The notes under the pieces were generated by a model. That model saw only the letters and a program-made list of their open reading frames with translations, had not been told where the DNA came from and ran no database searches. A stretch of 64,000 nucleotides of DNA. Origin: Anaerolineae bacterium. Lineage in GTDB: Bacteria; Chloroflexota; Anaerolineae; Aggregatilineales; Phototrophicaceae. Position numbers and translations under genes: made by a program. The stretch spans positions 62,001 through 126,000 of the forward strand of contig JAJDWK010000048.1 in assembly GCA_022825675.1 (NCBI GenBank). The letters run 5' to 3'. Below, piece after piece: positions 9,262 through 17,542 of this stretch (its first letter is position 1; each line of letters starts with the position of its first letter).

Positions 9262-10446
9262 TCAGCTGCCGGGGACGGCATCGCAAGCGCCCTGCCGCAT
9301 GCAGGTCCAGGTCATATCGCCGCCATCCAGGTGCAGCTGCGCGCCCATGCCTTCGAGGATTGCCGCCATCGCCGCCACATAGGGGGCGGAGAAGCTGGTG
9401 CCATTCAGCGCCTTGTAGCCGTTGTTCAAGTGGATGGTATGCACATCGCGCCCGGGCGCCCAGATATCGCCGCCTTTGTTGCTGAAGCTGCTGCGGCTGC
9501 CGTCGCGGTCGATAGCGCCGACAGCGACCACATTCTCATAACGCGCCGGGAAGCCGGGCAAGCTGCCGCCGCTGTTGCCCGCCGAGGCGATAACGGTCAC
9601 GCCTTTGCCGAGGGCATGTTTGACGGCGTCTTCGGTTACTTGCGAGCCGATGGCGCTGCCCAGCGACAGGTTGATGATATCCGCGCCTTCATCGGCGGCA
9701 TAGACGATGCCAGCGGCGACATCCGCCATCGAGCCGCTGCCGCTGGGACCTAACACGCGCACCGGCAGTATCGAGGCGTTAGGCGCGAAGCCGGCGATGC
9801 CAATGCGGTTGTTGGTGTTGGCGGCGATGATGCCCGCCACCGAGCAACCATGCCCGAAGACATCTTCCGGGTCGGCATCGTCATCAACAAAATCATAGCC
9901 ATTGTCCAGCACGCGCCCGGTTAAATCTTCGTGGCTCAGGCAGACGCCGGTATCGATAACCGCCACCGTGACGGGCGCAAGCTCGCCCATATCCTGCCAG
10001 GCGGTCTGCGCCTGGATATGCGGCAGCGCCCACTGGCGCTCGAAATCCGGGTCATTCGGCGGATAGTCGAAGTTCACGCTGACGAAGAAATCCTGCTCGA
10101 CCAGGGCGACATCGCTATCAAAACTGAAGTCCATGCCAAAATCAGCGGGCGGCGCAACCACCCAAATCTCAAGCTCGTCGATGCGCTCGACAACAGTCGC
10201 GCCGATGCGGTTTACATATTCCCATTTCTCGCTCAAGGGCGTGCCGTCATCGTAATGGATGATCCAGTTGCCGGTGGCGGGCGCAGCATACACCGGCGTG
10301 ATGCGGGTGCTGTCAGGCTGCCCGCCTGGCGTTTCGCCATAGAGGATAGTGCTCGGCGGGAATTCGCTGGCGGCGGCCGGCAACGCCAGCGATAAGAGCA
10401 TCAATACGCCGAGGCTTAGGCTGAAGAAGCGCCGAGTCGCATTCAT
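9262..10446 (-). CDS. Secreted S8 (subtilisin-family) serine protease
   Basis: 394 residues with a clear signal peptide (basic start, hydrophobic core, ALPAAAS cleavage region). A prodomain-like region covers about 25-140, then the peptidase S8 domain. The catalytic triad is visible: D165 (VIDTG), H199 (FGHGC) and S351 (GTSFSAP). The protein ends soon after the catalytic domain, with Cys residues near the C-terminus that may form a disulfide. AAGGGA lies upstream of the ATG. It has its own promoter-like sequence at 10485-10514 and probably continues into coaE. Confidence 0.9.
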   Translation of the reverse strand: MNATRRFFSLSLGVLMLLSLALPAAASEFPPSTILYGETPGGQPDSTRITPVYAAPATGNWIIHYDDGTPLSEKWEYVNRIGATVVERIDELEIWVVAPPADFGMDFSFDSDVALVEQDFFVSVNFDYPPNDPDFERQWALPHIQAQTAWQDMGELAPVTVAVIDTGVCLSHEDLTGRVLDNGYDFVDDDADPEDVFGHGCSVAGIIAANTNNRIGIAGFAPNASILPVRVLGPSGSGSMADVAAGIVYAADEGADIINLSLGSAIGSQVTEDAVKHALGKGVTVIASAGNSGGSLPGFPARYENVVAVGAIDRDGSRSSFSNKGGDIWAPGRDVHTIHLNNGYKALNGTSFSAPYVAAMAAILEGMGAQLHLDGGDMTWTCMRQGACDAVPGS

Positions 10447-10484
10447 GGGAAGTCCCTTCGTCTATAGACTGGGAAGACATTTTT

Positions 10485-10514
10485 ATTGTACCCGCAGTAT
10501 CTGTACATACGCAA
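10485..10514 (-). promoter_or_regulatory. Putative sigma70-type promoter of the subtilisin gene
   Basis: On the minus strand: -35 TTGCGT (10509-10514), an 18-base spacer, and -10 TACAAT (10485-10490), about 39 bases upstream of the protease ATG. Confidence 0.4.
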
Positions 10515-10593
10515 GCGAGGCGCTGGCGTCGCGCGGGGGTTTTGTGCTCATCCCAGAGGCGCGGAAGGAAGTGCATGTACTATGGCGTGCGCC

Positions 10594-11529
10594 TTAGCCT
10601 CGCTGGCGATTGACCTCAAAGCGAAAGACATCGTCCCGCGCGTAGTGACCCGTAACATCAAGCGCCATCTGCTCTTCGAGGATGCGCCCCAGCTCCAACT
10701 CGGCGTAGAGTATCGTCTCTTCGCCATAGCTGGGCGCGAGCAGATATTCGCCATCAGGCGCGATGACGGCGCTGCCGCCATTGAGCAGGAGCGCGTCCGG
10801 CTGGGCGCGCAGCGGCGGCGGCAGCGTCAGCTCGGCGGGGAAATCCGCCGCCCGCAGGATGCCGCCCACCGCCAGCACAAAGCAGCGCCCTTCAAAGGCG
10901 TAGTGGCGGCTGGCGATTTGGTGGCTCTCTTTGACGGCGGGCCAGAGCGCGATGTGCAGCGCTTCGTTGCTGAGATGCAGCGCCTGGCGGGCGTGGGGCA
11001 TCCAATGTTCCCAGCAGATCAAACCGCCGACGCGCCCCGCCGCCGTATCCACCGCGCCTAAGCCAGCGCCATCGCCCTGCGCCCACAGCAGCTGCTCGGT
11101 ATAGGTCGGGCGCAGCTTGCGGTGATGATTGGCGATTGCGCCATCGGCATCGATGATGACGAGACTGTTGTAGAGGCTGCGGTTGCCGCGTCCGCGCGGC
11201 ACGCGCTCGTTGATGCCGAGCACGAGCACGATGCGGTGTTCGCGGGCGGCATCACGCAGACGCTGCAGCGCCGCGCCGTCTATCGCCGGGCTGTTTTCGG
11301 CGAGACGGGCATAGACTTTTTTGGTGGGGGGATGGTCCCAGCGGGCATAATCAAGCGCGTAATCGAGCCAGACGGGATAGCCGGGCAAAAATGTCTCGGG
11401 GAATGCGGCGAGTTGAGCGCCCTGCCCGGCGGCTTCGGCGATGAGCGCCAAAGTCTTTTCGAGGGTGGCGGCGAGGTCATAATAGACGGGGCGCGCCTGG
11501 ACAATGGCGATGCGCATAGTGTCCGCCAT
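10594..11529 (-). CDS. Nitrilase / carbon-nitrogen hydrolase
   Basis: 311 residues of the nitrilase superfamily. Catalytic Glu-Lys-Cys are visible: E in FPETFLPGYP, K in HHRKLRPTYTE, and the nucleophile Cys in LICWEHWMP. The CWEH context and length point to true nitrilases (nitrile to carboxylate plus ammonia) rather than amidases. It starts 6 bases downstream of gatC and is probably cotranscribed with it. A second in-frame ATG lies four codons in and could also be the start. Confidence 0.9.
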   Translation of the reverse strand: MADTMRIAIVQARPVYYDLAATLEKTLALIAEAAGQGAQLAAFPETFLPGYPVWLDYALDYARWDHPPTKKVYARLAENSPAIDGAALQRLRDAAREHRIVLVLGINERVPRGRGNRSLYNSLVIIDADGAIANHHRKLRPTYTEQLLWAQGDGAGLGAVDTAAGRVGGLICWEHWMPHARQALHLSNEALHIALWPAVKESHQIASRHYAFEGRCFVLAVGGILRAADFPAELTLPPPLRAQPDALLLNGGSAVIAPDGEYLLAPSYGEETILYAELELGRILEEQMALDVTGHYARDDVFRFEVNRQRG

Positions 11530-11535
11530 GCGCGT

Positions 11536-11841
11536 TTAGCCGCCGCCAGCGAGCACGGCAGGCACGCGGAATTGCTCGCCATCGCTATCGGGGGCGTTGG
11601 CGACAACATCGGCGACAGGCAGCGGCTGCCCGGCGACATCCGCGCGCAGGCTATGCGCCGGTGGCAAGCCGCTGGCAGCGGCGTCGATATGCGAAGTATC
11701 GACTTCTGCCAGCTTTTGAAAATAGTCGAGGATGCTGGAAAGCTGCGCTTGATACAGCGCGACTTCCCGCTCGCTCAATTCCAGGCGCGCCAAATCGGCA
11801 ATGGCGCGCACATCTTCCGCGGTCAGGCTCGCTTCCGCCAT
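11536..11841 (-). CDS. gatC: Asp-tRNA(Asn)/Glu-tRNA(Gln) amidotransferase subunit C
   Basis: 101 residues. The helical N-terminus with VRAIADLARLELSE and the following YQAQLSSILDYFQKL-type helix, then a short VDTSHI segment and a Pro-rich tail with an LRADV motif, match GatC, which bridges GatA and GatB. A GGAGA site lies upstream of the ATG. Its partner gatA is about 3.4 kb downstream on the same strand, an unusual separation. Confidence 0.88.
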   Translation of the reverse strand: MAEASLTAEDVRAIADLARLELSEREVALYQAQLSSILDYFQKLAEVDTSHIDAAASGLPPAHSLRADVAGQPLPVADVVANAPDSDGEQFRVPAVLAGGG

Positions 11842-11982
11842 GGGAGATTCTCCAATTGCGCTTTATGCGAGTGTAGCGGGCGTGCATACGCTTGCACAGG
11901 CTGAACCGCCAGGGCAATTGCACTTGTGCGCTGCCGCCGATTTGCAGTACACTGCGAGGCGAGAGGGAAGAAGGAACTGGCT

Positions 11983-12525
11983 ATGCGCGCGACAGTCGAA
12001 CGCAGGGAAGCGCTGCGCCTGCTGAAAATTGAGCACCAGGCGGTGGCGGATTTGACCGCCGCCTTAAGCGCGGAAGAAATGACGCGGCGCGATACCATCC
12101 GCCACGGCTTGTATGCCGACCAGGAATGCTCCTTCAAAGATTTGCTGGCGCATCTGATTTGTTACGAAGCCTATACGCTGGAAGCGATCGCGCATTGGCG
12201 GCGCGGCAAAAAACACTGGATATTCGACGCCGTTTGCGACCCGCGCCAAAGCCGGCGCATCCATTATGGCGGCATCGCCGAGCGCGCGCCGTCCAGCCTG
12301 GAAGAGCAGCTTGCGGAATATCAGCGCGTCAGCGGCGAGCTGGAAAGCGCCGTCGCCAGCCTCAGCGATGCCGATTGGCAAGCGGCGCTGCCGCCGCGTT
12401 TCGGCGCTTCCAGCGACCTCGGCGGGCTTATCGAAACCGTCATGGTCAGCCCGCCGCGCCCGATGTATCGGCATCTGCCCGTGCATGTGCCCGACGCGCG
12501 GCGCTACATAAAAAGCCTGCGCTGA
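11983..12525 (+). CDS. DinB/DfsB-like four-helix bundle protein
   Basis: 180 residues, mostly helical, resembling the ClbS/DfsB branch of the DinB superfamily (FKDLLAHLICYEAYTLEAI near residues 50-70, and a C-terminal segment with RHLPVHVPDARRYI). The ATG at 11983 was chosen because AAGAAGGAA precedes it; the upstream in-frame GTG lacks a ribosome site. Exact function is unknown; related proteins bind metal or act on thiol or reactive compounds. It is followed by the LCP gene after 22 bases. Confidence 0.65.
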   Translation: MRATVERREALRLLKIEHQAVADLTAALSAEEMTRRDTIRHGLYADQECSFKDLLAHLICYEAYTLEAIAHWRRGKKHWIFDAVCDPRQSRRIHYGGIAERAPSSLEEQLAEYQRVSGELESAVASLSDADWQAALPPRFGASSDLGGLIETVMVSPPRPMYRHLPVHVPDARRYIKSLR

Positions 12526-12547
12526 GCAGCGTCTGGCGACCGCGTAA

Positions 12548-14083
12548 ATGCGATTGACGGTGGGCAAAACGGGTTATCTCAGACTTGCATTTGTCGCTGC
12601 TGTGGCGCTGCTGTTGGCGGGCGCTTGCGGCGTCGTCAGCTTCGCGTTGACGCAGCGGACTGTCGTTGAAGTAAACGCTTCGGGCTTCCAGGTAGACAAC
12701 CCGCTGCTGACCCTGCGTTGCGCCCTCATGAGCCAATGCGAGCAGCAAGCGCCGCCGTCAGCGCCGCTGCTGATGCTGACGCCGCTGAGCACCGCAACCG
12801 ACATCCCGACAGCCGCGCCCCAGCCCAGCGCCACGCCAATGGACACAAGCCCTGCCAGCGCCACGGCGACAGCGCTCCCGCCCCTGCCAGCGCTCGAGCC
12901 GACAGCGGCTTTGCCGCGCCTGGCGGACCCGCGTCAGCAGCACATCCTCCTGCTGGGCATCGACCAGCGCAGCGCGGCGGAAGAAGAGGGACCCTTCCGC
13001 ACCGATACGATGATATTGCTGAGCGTCAACCCGGCGCAGAAATCGGTCGGCGTTTTGTCGCTGCCGCGCGATTTGTGGGTGGAAATCCCTGACCAGGGCG
13101 CGGGGCGCATCAACACCGCGAATTTCCTGGGCGACAGCTTCGCCTACCCCGGCGGCGGCGGACCGGCCTTGGCGATGGAGACGGTCGCGCAGAATTTTGG
13201 CATCCGCGTCGACAAATACCTGCTGGTGAACTTTAATGTGTTCACGGCGATTGTGGATACATTGGCGCCGAATGGCGTGCTGGTGCGCGTGGATGAATAC
13301 ATCGACGATCCCGATTATCCCGATGATTATTACGGCACCATTCATGTACGATTTGAGCCGGGCGAGCAGCGCATGGACGCCGAGACTTTGCTGCAATACG
13401 CGCGGACGCGCGCGACCGAAGGCGGGGATTTTGACCGCGCGCGGCGGCAGCAGCGGGCGCTGGACGCGGTGCGCGCCGAAGTGCTGAGCGCGGGCGGCAT
13501 CGTCAACTTCCTCGCCCAGGCGCCGCGGCTGTGGCAAGAGCTGCGCGACAATTATCGCACCAACCTGGAATTCAACGACATCATCGCCCTCGGGCGGCTG
13601 ATGGGCGAGATTGAGCGCGAGAATATCACCTATCAAGTGGTGGATAATTATTACGCCACCCTCGGCTTGAGCCCGCAAGGCGACCAGGTGCTCTACCCCA
13701 ATTACAGCGCCATCCGCGAGCTTATCCTGGATACCTTTTACGCGCCGGCGCAGCTGAGCCTGGCGGAGCTTAAGGCGCGGGCGGACGAAGAAAATGCGCT
13801 GCTGCATGTCTTCAACGGGACGAATGTCGCGGGCTTGGCGGGGGTAACGCGGGAATGGCTGCTGTCCCAAGGGGTGCGCGTCGACCGCATCGACAACGAT
13901 GTGACGAGCTGGCGGCACCAGACCGAAATTTTGGATTATGGGCGGCATCCCTACACAACGAAGTATTTGGCGCGTTTGCTGGGCTTGTCGGAAGAGCGGA
14001 TACTCCGCGGCAGCGACGGGCGGATGGCGGCTGGCGTACTCCTCGCGCTGGGGGCGGATGCCGCGGCGCTCATCGGCGCTTGA
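12548..14083 (+). CDS. LytR-CpsA-Psr family cell-envelope protein with LytR_C domain
   Basis: 511 residues. An N-terminal membrane anchor (about 13-32) precedes a Thr/Pro/Ala-rich linker (about 65-120), then the LCP domain (about 125-310) with ILLLGIDQR, RTDTMILLSV, SLPRDLWVEIP and a late YARTRATEGGDFDRARRQQ helix whose Arg residues bind polyprenyl pyrophosphate. A C-terminal LytR_C-type domain (about 410-500) starts LHVFNGTNVAGLA. LCP proteins transfer polyprenyl-linked glycopolymers onto the cell wall. It follows the DinB-like gene on the same strand. Confidence 0.9.
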   Translation: MRLTVGKTGYLRLAFVAAVALLLAGACGVVSFALTQRTVVEVNASGFQVDNPLLTLRCALMSQCEQQAPPSAPLLMLTPLSTATDIPTAAPQPSATPMDTSPASATATALPPLPALEPTAALPRLADPRQQHILLLGIDQRSAAEEEGPFRTDTMILLSVNPAQKSVGVLSLPRDLWVEIPDQGAGRINTANFLGDSFAYPGGGGPALAMETVAQNFGIRVDKYLLVNFNVFTAIVDTLAPNGVLVRVDEYIDDPDYPDDYYGTIHVRFEPGEQRMDAETLLQYARTRATEGGDFDRARRQQRALDAVRAEVLSAGGIVNFLAQAPRLWQELRDNYRTNLEFNDIIALGRLMGEIERENITYQVVDNYYATLGLSPQGDQVLYPNYSAIRELILDTFYAPAQLSLAELKARADEENALLHVFNGTNVAGLAGVTREWLLSQGVRVDRIDNDVTSWRHQTEILDYGRHPYTTKYLARLLGLSEERILRGSDGRMAAGVLLALGADAAALIGA

Positions 14084-14179
14084 GCGCGCACTGTCGATTA
14101 TCCCGTTTTCCATAGCGCTGCCAGGTATCTTTTAACAGCCGCCAGCGGCGCGCCCGTACAGATTCTCTATGATCTGCAC

Positions 14180-14185
14180 TATACT
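14180..14185 (+). promoter_or_regulatory. Putative -10 box (TATACT) for the aminotransferase gene
   Basis: TATACT 26 bases before the ATG at 14212, followed by a GCGGAG ribosome site. No clear -35 is visible. Confidence 0.35.
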
Positions 14186-14211
14186 CAGCAGAAAATGCAG
14201 GCGGAGCGCGC

Positions 14212-15615
14212 ATGAAGCATCCAGATGAGTTGAAGCGGGAAGCAGCGGCGGTGGAAGACGCGATTATCCAGCGCTATCGCGCGCGCACGGCGGGCTCCCG
14301 CGCGCGCCATCAAGAAGCGTTGCGCTATCTGCCAGGCGGGGATACGCGCGTCGCCACCTTTTACGCGCCTTACCCCAGCTATATGGCGGCGGGCGCGGGC
14401 GCCTGGCTGACCGATTGCGATGGCAACCGCTACCTCGACATGCTCAACAATTACACATCGCTGGCGCATGGGCATGCCCAGCCGGCGATTGTGGAAGAAG
14501 CGGCGGAGCAATTGACGCGCGGCACCGTCTTCGGCGCGGCGGCGGCGGAGCAAGTGGCATTGGCGAAATTGCTGACGGCGCGCGTGCCCGGCATCGATTT
14601 GCTGCGCTTCACCAATTCCGGCAGCGAATCAACGATGATGATGATGCGGGCGGCGCGGGCATACCGCGGGCGCGACATCATCGTCAAGCTGGAAGGCGGC
14701 TACCATGGCTCTCACGATTTTGTCGAGGTCAGCGTCAGCCCGGAGGTGAGCGCCGCCGCCGCGCTGCCGCAAGCGCGGCTGGAGGGGCGCGGCCTGCCAG
14801 CGGCGGTGCTGAACGCGGTGATGGTCGCGCCATTTAACGACTTGGCGGCGATGGAAGCGCTGCTGCAGCGGCATCACAAGCGCATCGCCGGCATCATTAT
14901 CGAGCCGATGCCCAATGCCGGCGGGCTGCTGCCGCCCGCGCCCGGCTACCTGCAGGGTTTGCGCGCGCTGGCGGACGCTTATGATGTGCTGCTGCTCTTT
15001 GACGAGGTGGTAACGCTGCGCCTGGCGGAAGGCGGCTACCAGGAGATTGCGGGTCTCAAGCCCGACCTCACGGCGCTGGGCAAAATTATCGGCGGCGGCT
15101 TCCCGGTGGCGGCATTTGGCGGGCGCGCCGATATCATGAGCGCCTTCGACCCGCAGGGCGCGGATTTTCTCTTCCACAGCGGCACCTTCAACGGCAACAG
15201 CATCGGCATGCGCGCGGGCTTGACGGCGCTGCAGCGGCTGGACGCGGCGGCGATCGCGCGCATCAACCGCCTGGGCGAGCGTTTTGGCGCCGCCGTCAAC
15301 GCCATGTTTGCGGCGCTGGGCATCCGCGCGCAGTGCCTGGGCTATGGCTCGCTGCAGCAAATCCATTGGACGGACGGCGAGCTGCTTACGCTGCGGGATG
15401 CCGCCCGCGCCAACCAGGACATCGGCAAACTTCGGGAATTGCTGCACCTTGAGCTGATGAATCGCGGCGTCTATACCGTGAACCGCGGGCTTTTCTGCCT
15501 GTCGACGCCGATGCAAGCGGCTGAGCTAGACTTCGCGCTGGCGGCATTGGCGGCGGCGCTGGAACGGCTGCGCCCCTATATACGGGCGGTGGCGCCGCGC
15601 CTGCTGGCGGAGTGA
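14212..15615 (+). CDS. Class III PLP-dependent aminotransferase (HemL-like)
   Basis: 467 residues of fold-type I, class III. Visible are the PLP-binding NSGSESTMMMMRAARA and GGYHGSHD segments, LLFDEVVTLR (PLP-pyridine Asp) and the Schiff-base Lys in ALGKIIGGGFPVAAFGG. The closest resemblance is to glutamate-1-semialdehyde aminomutase-type enzymes annotated as aspartate aminotransferase family proteins; no haem biosynthesis gene is nearby, so hemL is not assigned. GCGGAG precedes the ATG. It converges with the SDR gene 12 bases downstream. Confidence 0.85.
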   Translation: MKHPDELKREAAAVEDAIIQRYRARTAGSRARHQEALRYLPGGDTRVATFYAPYPSYMAAGAGAWLTDCDGNRYLDMLNNYTSLAHGHAQPAIVEEAAEQLTRGTVFGAAAAEQVALAKLLTARVPGIDLLRFTNSGSESTMMMMRAARAYRGRDIIVKLEGGYHGSHDFVEVSVSPEVSAAAALPQARLEGRGLPAAVLNAVMVAPFNDLAAMEALLQRHHKRIAGIIIEPMPNAGGLLPPAPGYLQGLRALADAYDVLLLFDEVVTLRLAEGGYQEIAGLKPDLTALGKIIGGGFPVAAFGGRADIMSAFDPQGADFLFHSGTFNGNSIGMRAGLTALQRLDAAAIARINRLGERFGAAVNAMFAALGIRAQCLGYGSLQQIHWTDGELLTLRDAARANQDIGKLRELLHLELMNRGVYTVNRGLFCLSTPMQAAELDFALAALAAALERLRPYIRAVAPRLLAE

Positions 15616-15627
15616 GCGCGGGCAAAG

Positions 15628-16476
15628 CTATTCGGCGATGCCCGCCGCTTTCATGTGCGCCTGGATGAGAGCAAAAAAGCGCTCTTCAGAATTATCCTGC
15701 GGCGCATAGCCGATGACGCGCCTTGCGTTGGCGCTGCTCCAGATGGCATGGGGATTGTTGCTGATGCCGTAAAATATCTGGAAGGGCACGCCCAGGTCAT
15801 CGCGGATATCGGCGCATTCTATGCTTTTGATGAATAGCTGCGCCATATCCCGCTGGCTGATGTAGACGGCGAGGGCGCGGCGCATCCGCCGCAGGTCGCC
15901 CAGGGGGGCGGCGGCGACATCGGTCTCGCGGGGACCGCCGATGCGCACCTGCACATTTTCCAGCGCCCGCCCGCCATGGCTGAGGCCGCTGGCGAAGACC
16001 TGCCCAATCTGCTCAAAGGCGATTTTTGCCCAGCCGTACCAATTGTCGGAGGCATTTTGCGCGGGACTGACCATCGGCACCGCGCCATCCAGCGCATAGT
16101 TCTCATAGAAATCAGCGGCGTGATTGGTGCTCGCCGCCACCAGCCGGCGCACACCCGCTTCCCAGGCAGCCTGGTAGACATTATAGGTCAGCTGCAGGTT
16201 TTCCAGCTCGGAAGCGAAATAGACATCGTCGCCTTGGTCGTGGATGCGGTAATAGGCGCAATGCACAACGGCATCAATGCCGCGGAAGTGATGGCGATAG
16301 CGGTCGCGATTTTTGTCGCGCAGGTCGACGAGGTGAATGCCGTCGATTTCCGCGCCGTTTTTGTCGATGGCGCTTGCATCCAGCAGCGTGAGCTCATAAC
16401 GGTCGCTTAAGGCGGGCAGCAGGACACCGGCGATAGTGCCGCTGGCACCGGTGACGAGCACTTTTCTTTTGGGCAT
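15628..16476 (-). CDS. Extended SDR family NAD-dependent epimerase/dehydratase
   Basis: 282 residues. N-terminal Rossmann motif VTGASGTIAG (variant of GxxGxxG), an early Asp-rich strand end (LVDLRD), VHCAYYR, and the catalytic YGWAK (YxxxK) at about 150-155. The short C-terminus and overall pattern resemble uronate dehydrogenase-like enzymes, but the substrate is not determinable. It is a monocistronic gene between the aminotransferase and an AT-richer island. Its 150-base upstream region has no clear signal beyond a weak minus-strand TATACT-like box. Confidence 0.82.
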   Translation of the reverse strand: MPKRKVLVTGASGTIAGVLLPALSDRYELTLLDASAIDKNGAEIDGIHLVDLRDKNRDRYRHHFRGIDAVVHCAYYRIHDQGDDVYFASELENLQLTYNVYQAAWEAGVRRLVAASTNHAADFYENYALDGAVPMVSPAQNASDNWYGWAKIAFEQIGQVFASGLSHGGRALENVQVRIGGPRETDVAAAPLGDLRRMRRALAVYISQRDMAQLFIKSIECADIRDDLGVPFQIFYGISNNPHAIWSSANARRVIGYAPQDNSEERFFALIQAHMKAAGIAE

Positions 16477-16628
16477 GACGGGGATTCTTTCGTTTGGCTG
16501 ACATTATGCGCGAGTATAGCGAGGCGCGGGCAATGCTGTACAGCCGCGGGCGCGCGAAATTGAGTTGACAGCAGCCCCTAGAGACGCATAAAATGTAGCT
16601 GAATCGCTAAGCACAGTAAGGTAAACAG

Positions 16629-16886
16629 ATGAATGACCGGAAGGACGATATCATTGAGCGCTATGTACTGCCCGAACGACCATTTCTGCATGGGGTAGCG
16701 AGCGCGTTTGATATGTTTGGCTTGCTTAATCGCGGGCGCAAAAGACATTTATTGGAAATCTTGCAAGAAGACTATGCGCAGTCCGATACCGATGTCATTC
16801 GTTCCGCTTGGCACCGGGTTGGCGCGAGTCTCAATCATGCAATGCGCCAGTATGAGAAAGCGGCGGGAGAGAATGGAAGCTCGTGA
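16629..16886 (+). CDS. Small protein of unknown function, coupled to DUF2335 gene
   Basis: 85 residues, soluble, charged. It begins MNDRKDDIIERYVLPERPFLHGVAS and contains a helical Arg-rich stretch LNRGRKRHLLEIL. I recognise no domain. Codon use is less GC-biased than the neighbours. Its TGA overlaps the GTG start of the DUF2335 frame (GTGA), so the two form a translationally coupled pair, probably acquired together. Confidence 0.6.
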   Translation: MNDRKDDIIERYVLPERPFLHGVASAFDMFGLLNRGRKRHLLEILQEDYAQSDTDVIRSAWHRVGASLNHAMRQYEKAAGENGSS

Positions 16887-17532
16887 GCGCTGACATTGAT
16901 GCCTCATCAGAATCTTCTGACGAAAATTCTCCACTTGATTCTAGCGAAACAAGCCCAATTAACCCGGATGAGCTTAGCCTCCCAGCGGAACTCGTTGAGG
17001 CAATACCGGAAGACCAGCGAGATGAGTTCCGTCGCCGATTTCAAGAAATATTCCTCGAAGTTCGGCACGAAGAAAATATGCTGGTCCCCTCCAACCTTCG
17101 CAAGAGGCTTCGCGTTGGGAAGCGCTTGTGCCCGGCAGCGCCGAACGGCATTTCGAACTCTATGTTAGGCAGCAGGTCAAACGGATGGAAGCGCAAGAAC
17201 GGATTCTTGCAATCACGGAAGAGACTGCGCGCTACGAAATAGACATTGGGCGGCAGCGACACAAAGATAGCGTTGACCTAGCGAAATTTGAGCTGAAGCA
17301 CAGCGCGGACGAAGTACGGCGCGGACAATGGTTTGCGATTTTGGCTATGGCGCTGCTCACTGTGGGCGGCTTTATTATGGTGCATTTGGGACATAGTGAA
17401 GTTGGGATAGCCGCATTTGCAGTGGAAGGGATTGGAGCAGCCAAATGGTTTCTGCACGATACGCGCGGCGGTCGCGCCCAGGAAAATAAAGGGGCTGCGC
17501 AAGAAGCTACTGAGCCTGTCTCGCAGCCATAG
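16883..17532 (+). pseudogene. DUF2335 membrane protein with a -1-type frameshift
   Basis: Two overlapping frames together make one DUF2335 protein of about 216 residues. The first frame (from GTG 16883) gives an acidic Ser-rich N-terminus and reaches EVRHEEN. The second, readable from about 17075, continues KYAGPLQPSQEASRWEALVPGSAERHFE, then a long helix and two membrane segments (about 17330-17450). The GPL-P...VPGSAER motif is the DUF2335 hallmark and lies in the second frame, upstream of any start codon there. Adding one A to the AAAA run at 17073-17076 restores a single frame. The cause may be a real mutation, a sequencing or assembly error, or recoding; no canonical slippery heptamer is present. 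Confidence 0.7.
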
Positions 17533-17542
17533 CCGCAGCCGT

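Noticed and set aside
14212..15615. Assignment as hemL
   Set aside because: Class III aminotransferase motifs fit, but no haem pathway context and N-terminal differences make the specific name unsafe.
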